5,294 bases of DNA from Gammaproteobacteria bacterium (GTDB taxonomy: Bacteria > Pseudomonadota > Gammaproteobacteria > Enterobacterales > Alteromonadaceae), in contig JAMCRH010000284.1 of assembly GCA_023380515.1 (NCBI GenBank), positions 1 through 5,294 on the forward strand, in the 5' to 3' direction. The notes below the pieces were generated by a model, which saw nothing but the letters and a program-made list of their open reading frames with translations, ran no database searches and was not told the origin of the DNA. This document shows, in pieces, positions 1 through 5,048 of the stretch; positions within the stretch are counted from its first letter, which is position 1; each line of letters opens with the position of its first letter. The translations under genes were made by a program, and so were the position numbers.

Positions 1-144
1 AGTACTATTTCGGCCTTGGCTGTCCTTGTAGTAAACCGTAATCGCTGCATCACCCACAGGCTCAACTTGCACAATACGGACTATCTCGTCAGCCTGAATA
101 CCTCTGACTTGTGCATCTTTCTTGATGTCTTCTAGCTTTAACAT
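1..144 (-). CDS. N-terminus of putative SNF2/DEAD-type helicase (defence-island type), partial
   Basis: An open minus-strand frame starts at ATG 142-144 and stays open for 48 codons to the window edge, so only the N-terminus is visible. AGGGA (151-155 on the complement) is a good Shine-Dalgarno six bases upstream. The peptide starts MLKLEDIKKDAQVRG and contains VRIVQVEPVGD and ITVYYKDSQGR. From memory of the family, this is the start of large superfamily-2 helicases with a later DUF3883 domain, which commonly sit beside DUF1156/DUF499-type methylase or ATPase genes in anti-phage islands. No helicase motif lies inside the window, so the assignment depends on N-terminal resemblance alone. The last codons (after GR) do not continue the way I remember the family (GRLGE), and the first 18 bases match the integrase gene in inverted orientation, so the very edge may be rearranged or misassembled. 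It is probably co-transcribed with the Xre gene 75 bp upstream. Confidence 0.5.
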   Translation of the reverse strand, partial: MLKLEDIKKDAQVRGIQADEIVRIVQVEPVGDAAITVYYKDSQGRNST

Positions 145-163
145 TTCTTGTCCCTGTCAACCT

Positions 164-183
164 ATTCCATTTTGGAATTTTTT
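164..183 (+). repeat. AT-rich hairpin with T-run between xre-like gene and helicase
   Basis: ATTCCA (164-169) and TGGAAT (173-178) form a perfect six-base stem with a TTT loop, followed by a T run to 183. Read rightwards it resembles a weak intrinsic terminator. No plus-strand gene ends here, so it could instead stop antisense transcription or act as a protein-binding palindrome just upstream of the helicase start. The stem has only two G/C pairs. Confidence 0.3.
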
Positions 184-219
184 AACTCAAATTCATTATC
201 TCACAGTAATACCAGAAAC

Positions 220-423
220 TTAGTCATCCACCACCTCAAGCAACTCCCCAACCTCACAATCAAAGTACCTACAAAGCGTTTCAATCACTGAAAAATCGAT
301 GCGTTGGGCAGTTTCTTTGTAGAGCAGCGTTACGGTGTTTCTGTTTAATCCTGTATCGCGCGCGACGTCCATAACTTTGAGTTTTCGCTCACCCATCATT
401 CTTGCTAAATGACACTTAACCAT
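220..423 (-). CDS. Xre/Cro-C1-type HTH transcriptional regulator (67 aa)
   Basis: This is a small cytoplasmic DNA-binding protein, essentially one helix-turn-helix domain. It begins MVKCHLARMMGERKLKV. The HTH is VMDVARDTGLNRNTVTLLYK (about residues 17-36), followed by the typical DFSVIETLCRYFDCEVGELLE tail of Cro/C1-like regulators. The frame is open further upstream, but ATG 421-423 fits the family start, gives the usual length, and has GGGG (429-432) five bases before it, so I chose it. It is divergent from the excisionase-integrase operon and lies 75 bp upstream of the helicase gene on the same strand. The intervening control region carries repeated TAAATGACA boxes, one of them inside its own first codons. 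I infer that it represses its own promoter and the integrase operon, and controls the adjacent cargo. Small Xre proteins in this position are common in genomic islands. Confidence 0.85.
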   Translation of the reverse strand: MVKCHLARMMGERKLKVMDVARDTGLNRNTVTLLYKETAQRIDFSVIETLCRYFDCEVGELLEVVDD

Positions 424-581
424 AACCACCCCAATAAAAAGCCATCCTAAATGACAAAAAGATATTGCAAATGCCATTATGCGTGCTAAAGTGTCATTTA
501 GGATGGCAATTTGAACTGTTGAAATACGTATTGTTATCCAATCTATCACTAACGAAAGGAGGATGCCATGTTAAATGACAT
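404..581. promoter_or_regulatory. Divergent operator/promoter region with four TAAATGACA boxes
   Basis: TAAATGACA occurs at 405-413, 448-456 and 572-580, and inverted (TGTCATTTA) at 492-500. The middle two are embedded in a perfect 16-bp inverted repeat (441-456 and 492-507). The best two boxes extend to the quasi-palindrome TAAATGACACTTWA (405-418 plus; 487-500 minus). Box-to-box steps are 43, 44 and 80 bp, close to whole numbers of helical turns. The outer boxes lie in the first codons of the xre-like gene and of the excisionase-like gene. This is the layout expected for a repressor acting on divergent promoters. On the minus strand only a weak promoter for the xre-like gene is visible (TTTAGC, complement of 485-490, 17-bp spacer, CAATAT, complement of 462-467). 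The Xre protein is the natural candidate ligand, by inference. Confidence 0.7.
451..480 (+). promoter_or_regulatory. Candidate rightward promoter for the excisionase-integrase operon
   Basis: The -35 ATGACA (451-456, five of six matches) lies inside a TAAATGACA box. An 18-bp spacer separates it from CATTAT (475-480, four of six), preceded by TGC (472-474), an extended -10 element. Transcription would start near 487, at the edge of the next operator box, so bound repressor would block it. A second weak TTGAAA (519-524) lacks a convincing -10. Confidence 0.4.
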
Positions 582-807
582 GACGTACTTAACGACCGAA
601 GAACTATCTGAACGCATTAAATACGACGCTCGCACCATCCGTGAACGCTTAAAGGATTCGGTGCTGCTGGAGGGTATTCACTACATTCGCCCATTTGGTG
701 GCCGCAAAATTCTATTTGTGTGGGAAACCATCCAAAAAGACATGATGAAAGCTTCGTCAGCTGGAATGGTGCTGCCGATGGCTCGGGGAGGTGTCGCTCA
801 TGGGTAG
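568..807 (+). CDS. Excisionase-like HTH DNA-binding protein (79 aa)
   Basis: This small basic protein begins MLNDMTYLTTEELSERIKYD. LTTEELSERIKYDARTIRER (residues 8-27) looks like a winged-helix/AlpA-type HTH, and a wing-like GIHYIRPFGGRKILF follows. Genes of this type sit immediately upstream of DUF3596-type integrases in many gammaproteobacterial islands, so I infer a role as recombination directionality factor (excisionase) or integrase regulator. The start at 568 has a near-perfect AAAGGAGG (555-562) with a 5-base spacer. The second ATG at 580 lacks its own site. A TAAATGACA operator box overlaps codons 2-5. The 3' end overlaps the integrase: the integrase ATG at 800 lies eight bases before this gene's end, which implies coupled translation. 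Function as an excisionase is not provable from sequence. Confidence 0.75.
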   Translation: MLNDMTYLTTEELSERIKYDARTIRERLKDSVLLEGIHYIRPFGGRKILFVWETIQKDMMKASSAGMVLPMARGGVAHG

Positions 808-1963
808 AGTGTATGCACGAAAAGAGAACAACAGGCTGGTGATTGATTTTACCTATCGCGGCAAACGCTGTCGTGAGCATACGGCACTGACAGATACAGC
901 GGCGAACCGCAAAAAAGTGAAAGTGTTTCTAGAGCGGATCAAGGCCGAAATAGTACTTGGGACATTTGACTACTCACGTCACTTTCCAAATAGCCCTCGT
1001 GCGGAGCAGTTTAAAGCAATGCAACTACATGGTCGTCAGCTCGAAACGCCACTTTTTTCTGATTTTTCGCAAACCTGGTACAGCGAAATGCAAATCCAGT
1101 GGCGCCCATCGCACCAAGAGAAAGTGGCAACCACGTTGCGGATACACCTGTTGCCTCACTTCGGTGATAAAGAGGTTGGCTGCATCAGCAAATCTGACAT
1201 CTTGGAGTTTCGAGCATCTCTCGCCAAAGTGATCACTCGAAGCAACAAACCGTTATCGCCATCGCGGATTAACCACATCATGACGCCATTGCGCATGATT
1301 TTGCATGAGGCAGCCAACCGCTACAATTTTAGCTCACCTTATGAGGGAATTAAATCGTTGAAAGTGCCGCGCACCGATGTTGAGCCGTTCAGCATTGATG
1401 AAGTGCGGTTGATTCTGCAGAGCGTGCGTGAAGACTTTAAAAACTATTATACAGTTCGCTTCTTCACAGGCATGCGCACTGCCGAGATTGATGGCCTGCA
1501 GTGGGATGCGGTCGACTTCAAGCGGCGGCAAGTAATCGTCAAGCGTGCGCTAGTGCGTGGAATTATTCAGGATACCAAGAACGACACTTCGTATCGCGCA
1601 ATTGATATGAATGACCTCACGATTGATGCGCTCAAGGATCAGCAAGAAGTCACCGGTAACAACACCTTCGTGTTCTGCACGCGAACTGGTACGCCCCTCT
1701 CACATAACAACGTGACCAAGCGAGTCTGGTATCCGTTACTTCGTTACTTGGAGCTGCCAAAACGTACGCCATACCAAACCCGCCATACGGCCGCGACGCT
1801 CTGGTTAGCAGCAGGGGAGAGCCCTGAGTGGATTGCGAAGCAGATGGGGCACAGCACCACTGAAATGCTTTTCCGAGTGTATTCGCGCTACGTGCCTAAC
1901 CTCACACGCCAAGACGGCTCTGCTTTTGCTCGCTTACTTAATGCTGAATTCTCAAATATATAA
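800..1963 (+). CDS. Tyrosine recombinase/integrase with DUF3596 arm-binding domain (387 aa)
   Basis: This is the site-specific recombinase expected to insert and excise the island at the tRNA-Arg site. Residues about 1-70 (GRVYARKENNRLVIDF, then YRGKRCREH, GTFDYSRHFP) match the DUF3596 N-terminal arm-DNA-binding domain. A SAM-like core-binding domain covers about 85-180. The catalytic domain shows R226 (TGMRTAE), beta-hairpin K260 (TKND), R328-H329 (YQTRHTAAT), H351 (MGHS) and the nucleophile candidate Y361 (FRVYSRY). The usual HxxR is YxxR here, which I recall as normal in this subfamily. Length is typical and the frame is intact, so it is probably active. An in-frame GTG exists at 791, but GGGGAGG (785-791) with an 8-base spacer fits ATG 800, which overlaps the end of the excisionase-like gene. 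It points toward the tRNA-Arg gene about 2 kb downstream. Confidence 0.95.
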   Translation: MGRVYARKENNRLVIDFTYRGKRCREHTALTDTAANRKKVKVFLERIKAEIVLGTFDYSRHFPNSPRAEQFKAMQLHGRQLETPLFSDFSQTWYSEMQIQWRPSHQEKVATTLRIHLLPHFGDKEVGCISKSDILEFRASLAKVITRSNKPLSPSRINHIMTPLRMILHEAANRYNFSSPYEGIKSLKVPRTDVEPFSIDEVRLILQSVREDFKNYYTVRFFTGMRTAEIDGLQWDAVDFKRRQVIVKRALVRGIIQDTKNDTSYRAIDMNDLTIDALKDQQEVTGNNTFVFCTRTGTPLSHNNVTKRVWYPLLRYLELPKRTPYQTRHTAATLWLAAGESPEWIAKQMGHSTTEMLFRVYSRYVPNLTRQDGSAFARLLNAEFSNI

Positions 1964-1973
1964 GGTGACTACT

Positions 1974-2231
1974 ATGAACCAATTTTATCTCCCAACCATT
2001 CATCGCCTGGCAAATGCGCTTATGGCTGGCTTCAATGTTCGCAGCGACAATTCATTAGTTGTCGCTCTTGGCAACGGTACCGAGAAAAACAACTTCGAAG
2101 CTATTGTCAGCTGGGTCGAGCGTACCATTCAGCAGCGTCAATTGAACGCAGAAGAGGCTTGCATTCATGCGCTCATTCCACAGTTCGAACGCGAGTTACA
2201 AGAGTGGGAATTCAACCGTTACAGCAACTAA
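1974..2231 (+). CDS. Hypothetical protein (85 aa), in integrase operon
   Basis: I do not recognise this family. ATG 1974 lies 10 bases after the integrase stop and has AAGGTG (1962-1967) at a 6-base spacing, so it is very likely translated from the same mRNA. The product begins MNQFYLPTIHRLANALMAG, is soluble, has no cysteine cluster or membrane segment, and is mostly predicted helix with an acidic C-terminus (ERELQEWEFNRYSN). SWVERTIQQRQLNAEEACIHAL could be an amphipathic helical pair. The frame is open upstream into the integrase gene, but those starts lack ribosome sites. Position suggests a regulatory or accessory role in the island. No function is assigned. Confidence 0.7.
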   Translation: MNQFYLPTIHRLANALMAGFNVRSDNSLVVALGNGTEKNNFEAIVSWVERTIQQRQLNAEEACIHALIPQFERELQEWEFNRYSN

Positions 2232-2236
2232 AAGGC

Positions 2237-2267
2237 ACATGGCGTACGACACTGACGTACGCCATGT
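2237..2267 (+). promoter_or_regulatory. 12-bp perfect hairpin/operator before the second HTH gene
   Basis: ACATGGCGTACG (2237-2248) and CGTACGCCATGT (2256-2267) form a perfect 12-bp stem with loop ACACTGA. No T run follows, so it is not a classical terminator. It contains ATGGCGTACGACA (2239-2251), which recurs exactly at 2396-2408 inside the downstream HTH gene. The shorter ATACGACA is at 2269-2276. This could be a DNA operator for the HTH protein, or an RNA hairpin controlling translation of that gene: the alternative start ATG 2239 lies inside the stem. Confidence 0.6.
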
Positions 2268-2280
2268 CATACGACAGCCC

Positions 2281-2595
2281 ATGACAAAAGAAAATTACCT
2301 CACTCTCACACAAGCCAGTAATTACACTGGCTTTTCCCGCCGCACACTTCAGCGCTACGTCGCCTCAGGAAAGCTGCCGTCGACAAAGAACGCCAATGGC
2401 GTACGACAAATACCTGTGCTGGCGTTAAAGCAGTATGCAAAGGCAGAGCGCTTGAGTGAACGGGCAGGGGATGAGCAAATGCTACAAATCTTACTTGAAA
2501 TATTAGAGCTGATTCCGTTGAGCGACATTGCAGCGATATCTAAAAAGCAGCGGCTGCGGGAGATGATTAACCAGTTAGGCGGTTCGCACTTATAG
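2281..2595 (+). CDS. HTH_17/MerR-like DNA-binding protein (104 aa)
   Basis: This is a predicted excisionase/AlpA-family DNA-binding protein. The N-terminus is YLTLTQASNYTGFSRRTLQRYVASGKLPSTK (about residues 6-36), an HTH_17/MerR-type helix-turn-helix with its wing, continuing to VRQIPVLALKQYAK, where the helix after the wing ends. The C-terminal half (about 55-104) is helical, with a leucine-rich stretch (LQILLEILELIPL) that could dimerise. The frame is open upstream. ATG 2281 places the HTH at the usual distance from the N-terminus but lacks a clear Shine-Dalgarno. ATG 2239 (AAAAGG three bases before it) would add 14 residues encoded by the hairpin. It follows the 85-aa gene on the same strand and its 3' end is four bases from the convergent zinc-ribbon gene. 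It could be an autoregulator, given the repeat shared by its leader and coding region, or a second directionality factor. Confidence 0.75.
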   Translation: MTKENYLTLTQASNYTGFSRRTLQRYVASGKLPSTKNANGVRQIPVLALKQYAKAERLSERAGDEQMLQILLEILELIPLSDIAAISKKQRLREMINQLGGSHL

Positions 2596-2599
2596 TTCG

Positions 2600-2860
2600 T
2601 TATTTAGCGTTCTTCACCGCCTTAAGTTCATTAATTTTGCCGAGCAATGCGTCAAAGCAGCCTTCACAAAAATCAAACTGAAACTTTTCTCCATCGCGCT
2701 TTGAGCCGTAACCAAACTCAGCAACTAAGCGAGCATACTCAACGAAGTTATCAAGGTTCGCCATGTTGTTTTTGTGAGCCTCGTTCACCACGCTCTGCCC
2801 GCAAACATCGCAGGTAATATCTGAAACTACTTGGCTGACTTGGACTGCATGCTTTTTCAT
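2600..2860 (-). CDS. Small zinc-ribbon-like phage/island protein (86 aa)
   Basis: The protein has two CxxC knuckles, CDVC (residues about 17-20) and CEGC (about 65-68), separated by a region containing VEYARLVAEFGYGSKRDGE and FQFDFCEGCFDALL. This arrangement suggests one zinc-binding ribbon of four cysteines. I recall similar short proteins with a GYGS-xxDGE centre in phages and integrated elements, where the function is unknown. ATG 2858-2860 was chosen because GAGGAG (2868-2873 on the complement) sits seven bases upstream. An in-frame TTG at 2875 has no such site. A promoter candidate is TTGTAA (complement of 2914-2919), 17 bp, AATATT (complement of 2891-2896), placed just past the end of the upstream minus-strand gene. 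So it may be transcribed on its own, convergent to the integrase operon. Confidence 0.8.
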   Translation of the reverse strand: MKKHAVQVSQVVSDITCDVCGQSVVNEAHKNNMANLDNFVEYARLVAEFGYGSKRDGEKFQFDFCEGCFDALLGKINELKAVKNAK

Positions 2861-2890
2861 TTGAGCGCTCCTCAAACGTAGTGACCGAAA

Positions 2891-2919
2891 AATATTCCGA
2901 TTTTCTGGGTGGATTACAA
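2891..2919 (-). promoter_or_regulatory. Candidate promoter of the zinc-ribbon gene
   Basis: On the complement, TTGTAA (2914-2919) and AATATT (2891-2896), each four of six matches to the sigma-70 consensus, are separated by 17 bp. They lie 31 bp upstream of the ATG at 2860 and within the 60-bp gap after the preceding gene. Confidence 0.35.
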
Positions 2920-2920
2920 T

Positions 2921-3499
2921 TCAGCTTAATTTCTCCTTGATAGCTACTAGCTGTCTTGAGGTATAGCGTGCGTGGTTAGACAGGTGAGATAGAGCATACG
3001 CTAAAGCAACTATAAATATTGATGAGATTATGCTGACGGTGATAATTGCCAATACGAATACATTAAGCTCTTTTGTAGCACTGCCAAACGTACCGGGGAT
3101 TTCAGTTAGCAGGCTAGTCGACATAAGATATATGCTGGCAATTAAGTTTATGAAGAAAAGCACCCAGGCCGAAACCTTCAAAATAGATAAAGAATTCGAT
3201 GTGATGTCGACTGAAGCTGTGTTGTGTTTATCACCAGTCGCTTCTGAGCGCTTTACTTCAAAGACCTCGCCGTTTTCATCCTCCACTAAAATGCCCAAGT
3301 CACTCGCCTCAACATGCACTTCAAATGATTGTTTGTCACGGCGAATTAATAAACGCAAGTGATCTGAACGATATGCTATTCGCATGTCATCTTGGCTACG
3401 CACAGCCCAAGAATTAATTTTTGCAAGATAATCTCCTTTTTTGACGTCGTAAGATCTCAAAACTGATTTCTCATTAAACTCTTTAATGAGTAACGGCAT
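2921..3499 (-). CDS. Two-TM membrane protein with PDZ-like N-terminal domain (192 aa)
   Basis: I do not recognise a named family. Residues about 20-75 read like the second half of a PDZ domain: VKKGDYLAKINSW, then AVRSQDDMRIAY, then LRLLIRRDKQSFEVHVEA, matching the pattern GDxIxxINxxxV...DD...V.L.V.RdGk..ev.V. An acidic and charged linker follows (LVEDENGEVFEVKRSEATGDK). Two strongly hydrophobic segments come next, at about 110-135 (ILKVSAWVLFFINLIASIYL) and 150-178 (VFVLAIITVSIISSIFIVAL), then a short basic tail. There is no signal peptide, so the N-terminal domain is probably cytoplasmic. The start is ATG 3497-3499, with AGGGGA four bases upstream on the complement. A TTG at 3520 has no support. 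It precedes the zinc-ribbon gene on the same strand. Codon use is AT-richer than the flanking chromosomal genes, consistent with acquired cargo. The PDZ call is my inference. Confidence 0.7.
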   Translation of the reverse strand: MPLLIKEFNEKSVLRSYDVKKGDYLAKINSWAVRSQDDMRIAYRSDHLRLLIRRDKQSFEVHVEASDLGILVEDENGEVFEVKRSEATGDKHNTASVDITSNSLSILKVSAWVLFFINLIASIYLMSTSLLTEIPGTFGSATKELNVFVLAIITVSIISSIFIVALAYALSHLSNHARYTSRQLVAIKEKLS

Positions 3500-3815
3500 A
3501 AAATCCCCTAATGGCCGCAAATTGGCTCATGTGGCTGAGTTATTGAATCGAATGAACTTGAATTCTCTTTGTAACTAAAATTGACACTCCCTTGCTATTT
3601 CGAAGTATTCACAGTTTAGGTAATCATCGATCACGCACATTAACAATCTAAAGTAGGCGAGTTTGCTAAGGTCATTCCATGAGTAGAAACCAAGACTAAG
3701 CTTCCGGAATTAGCGCTCATCCAACTTCCTGACAACGCGTTATCTATTCCACGACATTACAAGATTATTTAAGTTTGAGCAAATATTAGCCAGCGCAAAG
3801 CGTCACTAGCGAAAA
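3500..3815. other. Non-coding stretch, no gene seen
   Basis: No credible reading frame with a start and ribosome site is seen on either strand. The stretch is AT-rich and presumably contains the promoter of the 2921-3499 gene, although I see no good one. A TTGACA at 3581-3586 on the plus strand has no matching -10 and no gene downstream. Confidence 0.5.
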
Positions 3816-3818
3816 GGT

Positions 3819-3957
3819 GGGTAAAGGTCAAAAATTCAAACCTCAAAAATCCGCCCTGAAAATTCTGCCACAGATTTGCCACATATCTGCCACATGCGTT
3901 TTTTCGGCGAAATTTAGTGAATTTGGGCAAAGGTCATCCGTGATTTGAAGGTGACCT
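3819..3957. other. Putative integrase arm-type/accessory sites of the attachment region
   Basis: TGCCACA occurs three times (3866-3872, 3877-3883, 3888-3894) at exactly 11-bp steps, one helical turn each, so all three face the same side of the DNA. The group is flanked almost symmetrically by GGGTAAAGGTCA (3819-3830) and GGGCAAAGGTCA (3925-3936). A further TGACCT (3952-3957) forms an inverted pair with AGGTCA (3931-3936). The cluster lies about 120 bp from the 3' end of tRNA-Arg. Phased direct repeats next to a tRNA target are typical arm-type binding sites for tyrosine integrases. The AAAGGTCA family could bind excisionase or another accessory protein. Both assignments are inference. Confidence 0.6.
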
Positions 3958-4015
3958 CAACTCATAAGAAAAAAAGTAATGGCGTCTGCAGGGGGAATGC
4001 TCTGAAAGCCTTTGA

Positions 4016-4186
<171 letters not shown>

Positions 4187-4207
4187 AAATTCTGTGCTTG
4201 AAATGCA

Positions 4208-4243
4208 GGCGGGGATTGTAGGGAATTTGCGCTTTAATGTCTA
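4208..4243 (-). promoter_or_regulatory. Strong stable-RNA promoter for the tRNA-Arg unit
   Basis: On the complement, TAGACA (4238-4243, five of six) and TACAAT (4215-4220, five of six) are separated by exactly 17 bp. The -10 is followed by a GC-rich discriminator CCCCGCC (4208-4214), the hallmark of stringently controlled tRNA/rRNA promoters. Transcription should start near 4208, run through the damaged tRNA copy and reach the intact tRNA-Arg. The 53 bases between the two copies show no comparable promoter. Confidence 0.8.
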
Positions 4244-4305
4244 GTGAAAATCAGCGCTACACAGTGAACCCTAAGTTAGTTGCGTGCTTTATGACCAGTG
4301 TCGAT

Positions 4306-4335
4306 TTGAATATCGATGATGGAACTGGTTATTAT
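4306..4335 (+). promoter_or_regulatory. Candidate promoter of the six-TM membrane protein gene
   Basis: TTGAAT (4306-4311, four of six) and TATTAT (4330-4335, five of six) are separated by 18 bp, upstream of ATG 4374. The small inverted repeat TCGAT (4301-4305) / ATCGA (4312-4316) brackets the -35 and might be an operator. The promoter is divergent from the tRNA promoter. Confidence 0.35.
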
Positions 4336-4373
4336 TTATTCAATTGTTGACGCGCTATACATGAGGCCATTCT

Positions 4374-5048
4374 ATGCAACCGAAACATCTGGCATGGACC
4401 GTTTTCATTATTCCGATTATTGCCGTGCACGGTGCTTATTTTATTGGGCTTTACCAAGGCGTTGCGCATGTGTGTATTCCTTACTTAGAAGGCTGCACCA
4501 CCATTAGTCGGGCGGCGCGTATGGGGGACGCGATTTTCTTGTTTCGTGGGCTGATGATGCCCTTAGCGATGCTGCTAGTGCTCTTTTGGTACTTGCAGAG
4601 CATTTGGTTGCAGCAGCTGACGGGGCGCAGCCACAAGGTTATTTTCCTAATTGGAGCCATTGGTGCGTTGTTTCTCATTCTTTATGTGAACTATCTCGGC
4701 ACCGACGGTGACTTTAATCGCTTTATGCGCCGTCATGGGGTCATCATTTATTTTGCTGGTACTGTGCTGGCGCAGATGTTGTCGATTAATGCGTTGCACA
4801 AGTACGGTGGTGAAGCAGTCAGTAAGCTACGCAAACTTATGCAAGTTCAACTGTCATTTATTGCGGTGTGTTGGCTCTTGGCAATGATCAGTTTGGCGAT
4901 TAACACTAGTGGTGTGATTTGGGCGTCGCAGGGCGAAAACATCATCGAGTGGTTCTTTGCCCTGTTTATGTCCCTCTACTTTGCCGTCGCGGCGCGGATG
5001 TGGGAGCAGACGCATTACACCTGGCAGTTTAGCTTGAAGAAAAACTAG
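4374..5048 (+). CDS. Frag1/DRAM/Sfk1-like integral membrane protein (224 aa)
   Basis: This is an inner-membrane protein with about six transmembrane segments, roughly at residues 7-29, 53-75, 88-108, 121-141, 156-177 and 190-208. The loop after the first segment has IPYLEGCTTISRAAR. The centre has YLGTDGDFNRFMRRHGV, followed by a hydrophobic helix. The topology, the PYxxxCxxIS-like loop and the conserved RRHGV before helix 4 remind me of the Frag1/DRAM/Sfk1 family (PF10277), whose bacterial function is unknown. ATG 4374 has GAGG (4363-4366) seven bases upstream. The frame stays clean to TAG 5046-5048. It overlaps the convergent mnhG gene by four bases (CTAG). It belongs to the chromosomal side of the junction. 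The family assignment is moderate; membrane location is near certain. Confidence 0.8.
   Translation: MQPKHLAWTVFIIPIIAVHGAYFIGLYQGVAHVCIPYLEGCTTISRAARMGDAIFLFRGLMMPLAMLLVLFWYLQSIWLQQLTGRSHKVIFLIGAIGALFLILYVNYLGTDGDFNRFMRRHGVIIYFAGTVLAQMLSINALHKYGGEAVSKLRKLMQVQLSFIAVCWLLAMISLAINTSGVIWASQGENIIEWFFALFMSLYFAVAARMWEQTHYTWQFSLKKN

Noticed and set aside
791..799. Upstream GTG start for the integrase
   Set aside because: It overlaps the GGGGAGG ribosome site itself. ATG 800 has proper spacing and matches the usual N-terminus.
2577..2622. AGGCGGT / ACCGCCT inverted repeat across the convergent gene ends as a bidirectional terminator
   Set aside because: The arms are only 7 bp, with a 32-base loop and no T run on either strand, so it is not convincing.
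3030..3362. 110-codon plus-strand frame opposite the PDZ-like membrane protein
   Set aside because: No ribosome site and no family resemblance. The minus-strand frame has a start, a Shine-Dalgarno and coherent membrane helices.
3581..3611. TTGACA as a plus-strand promoter in the gene-free stretch
   Set aside because: No acceptable -10 at 16-19 bp and no gene downstream on that strand.
3866..3894. TGCCACA triplet as a CRISPR array or plasmid iteron origin
   Set aside because: The units are seven bases with four-base gaps, far too short for CRISPR. There is no replication initiator gene nearby, and the position beside the tRNA fits integrase sites better.
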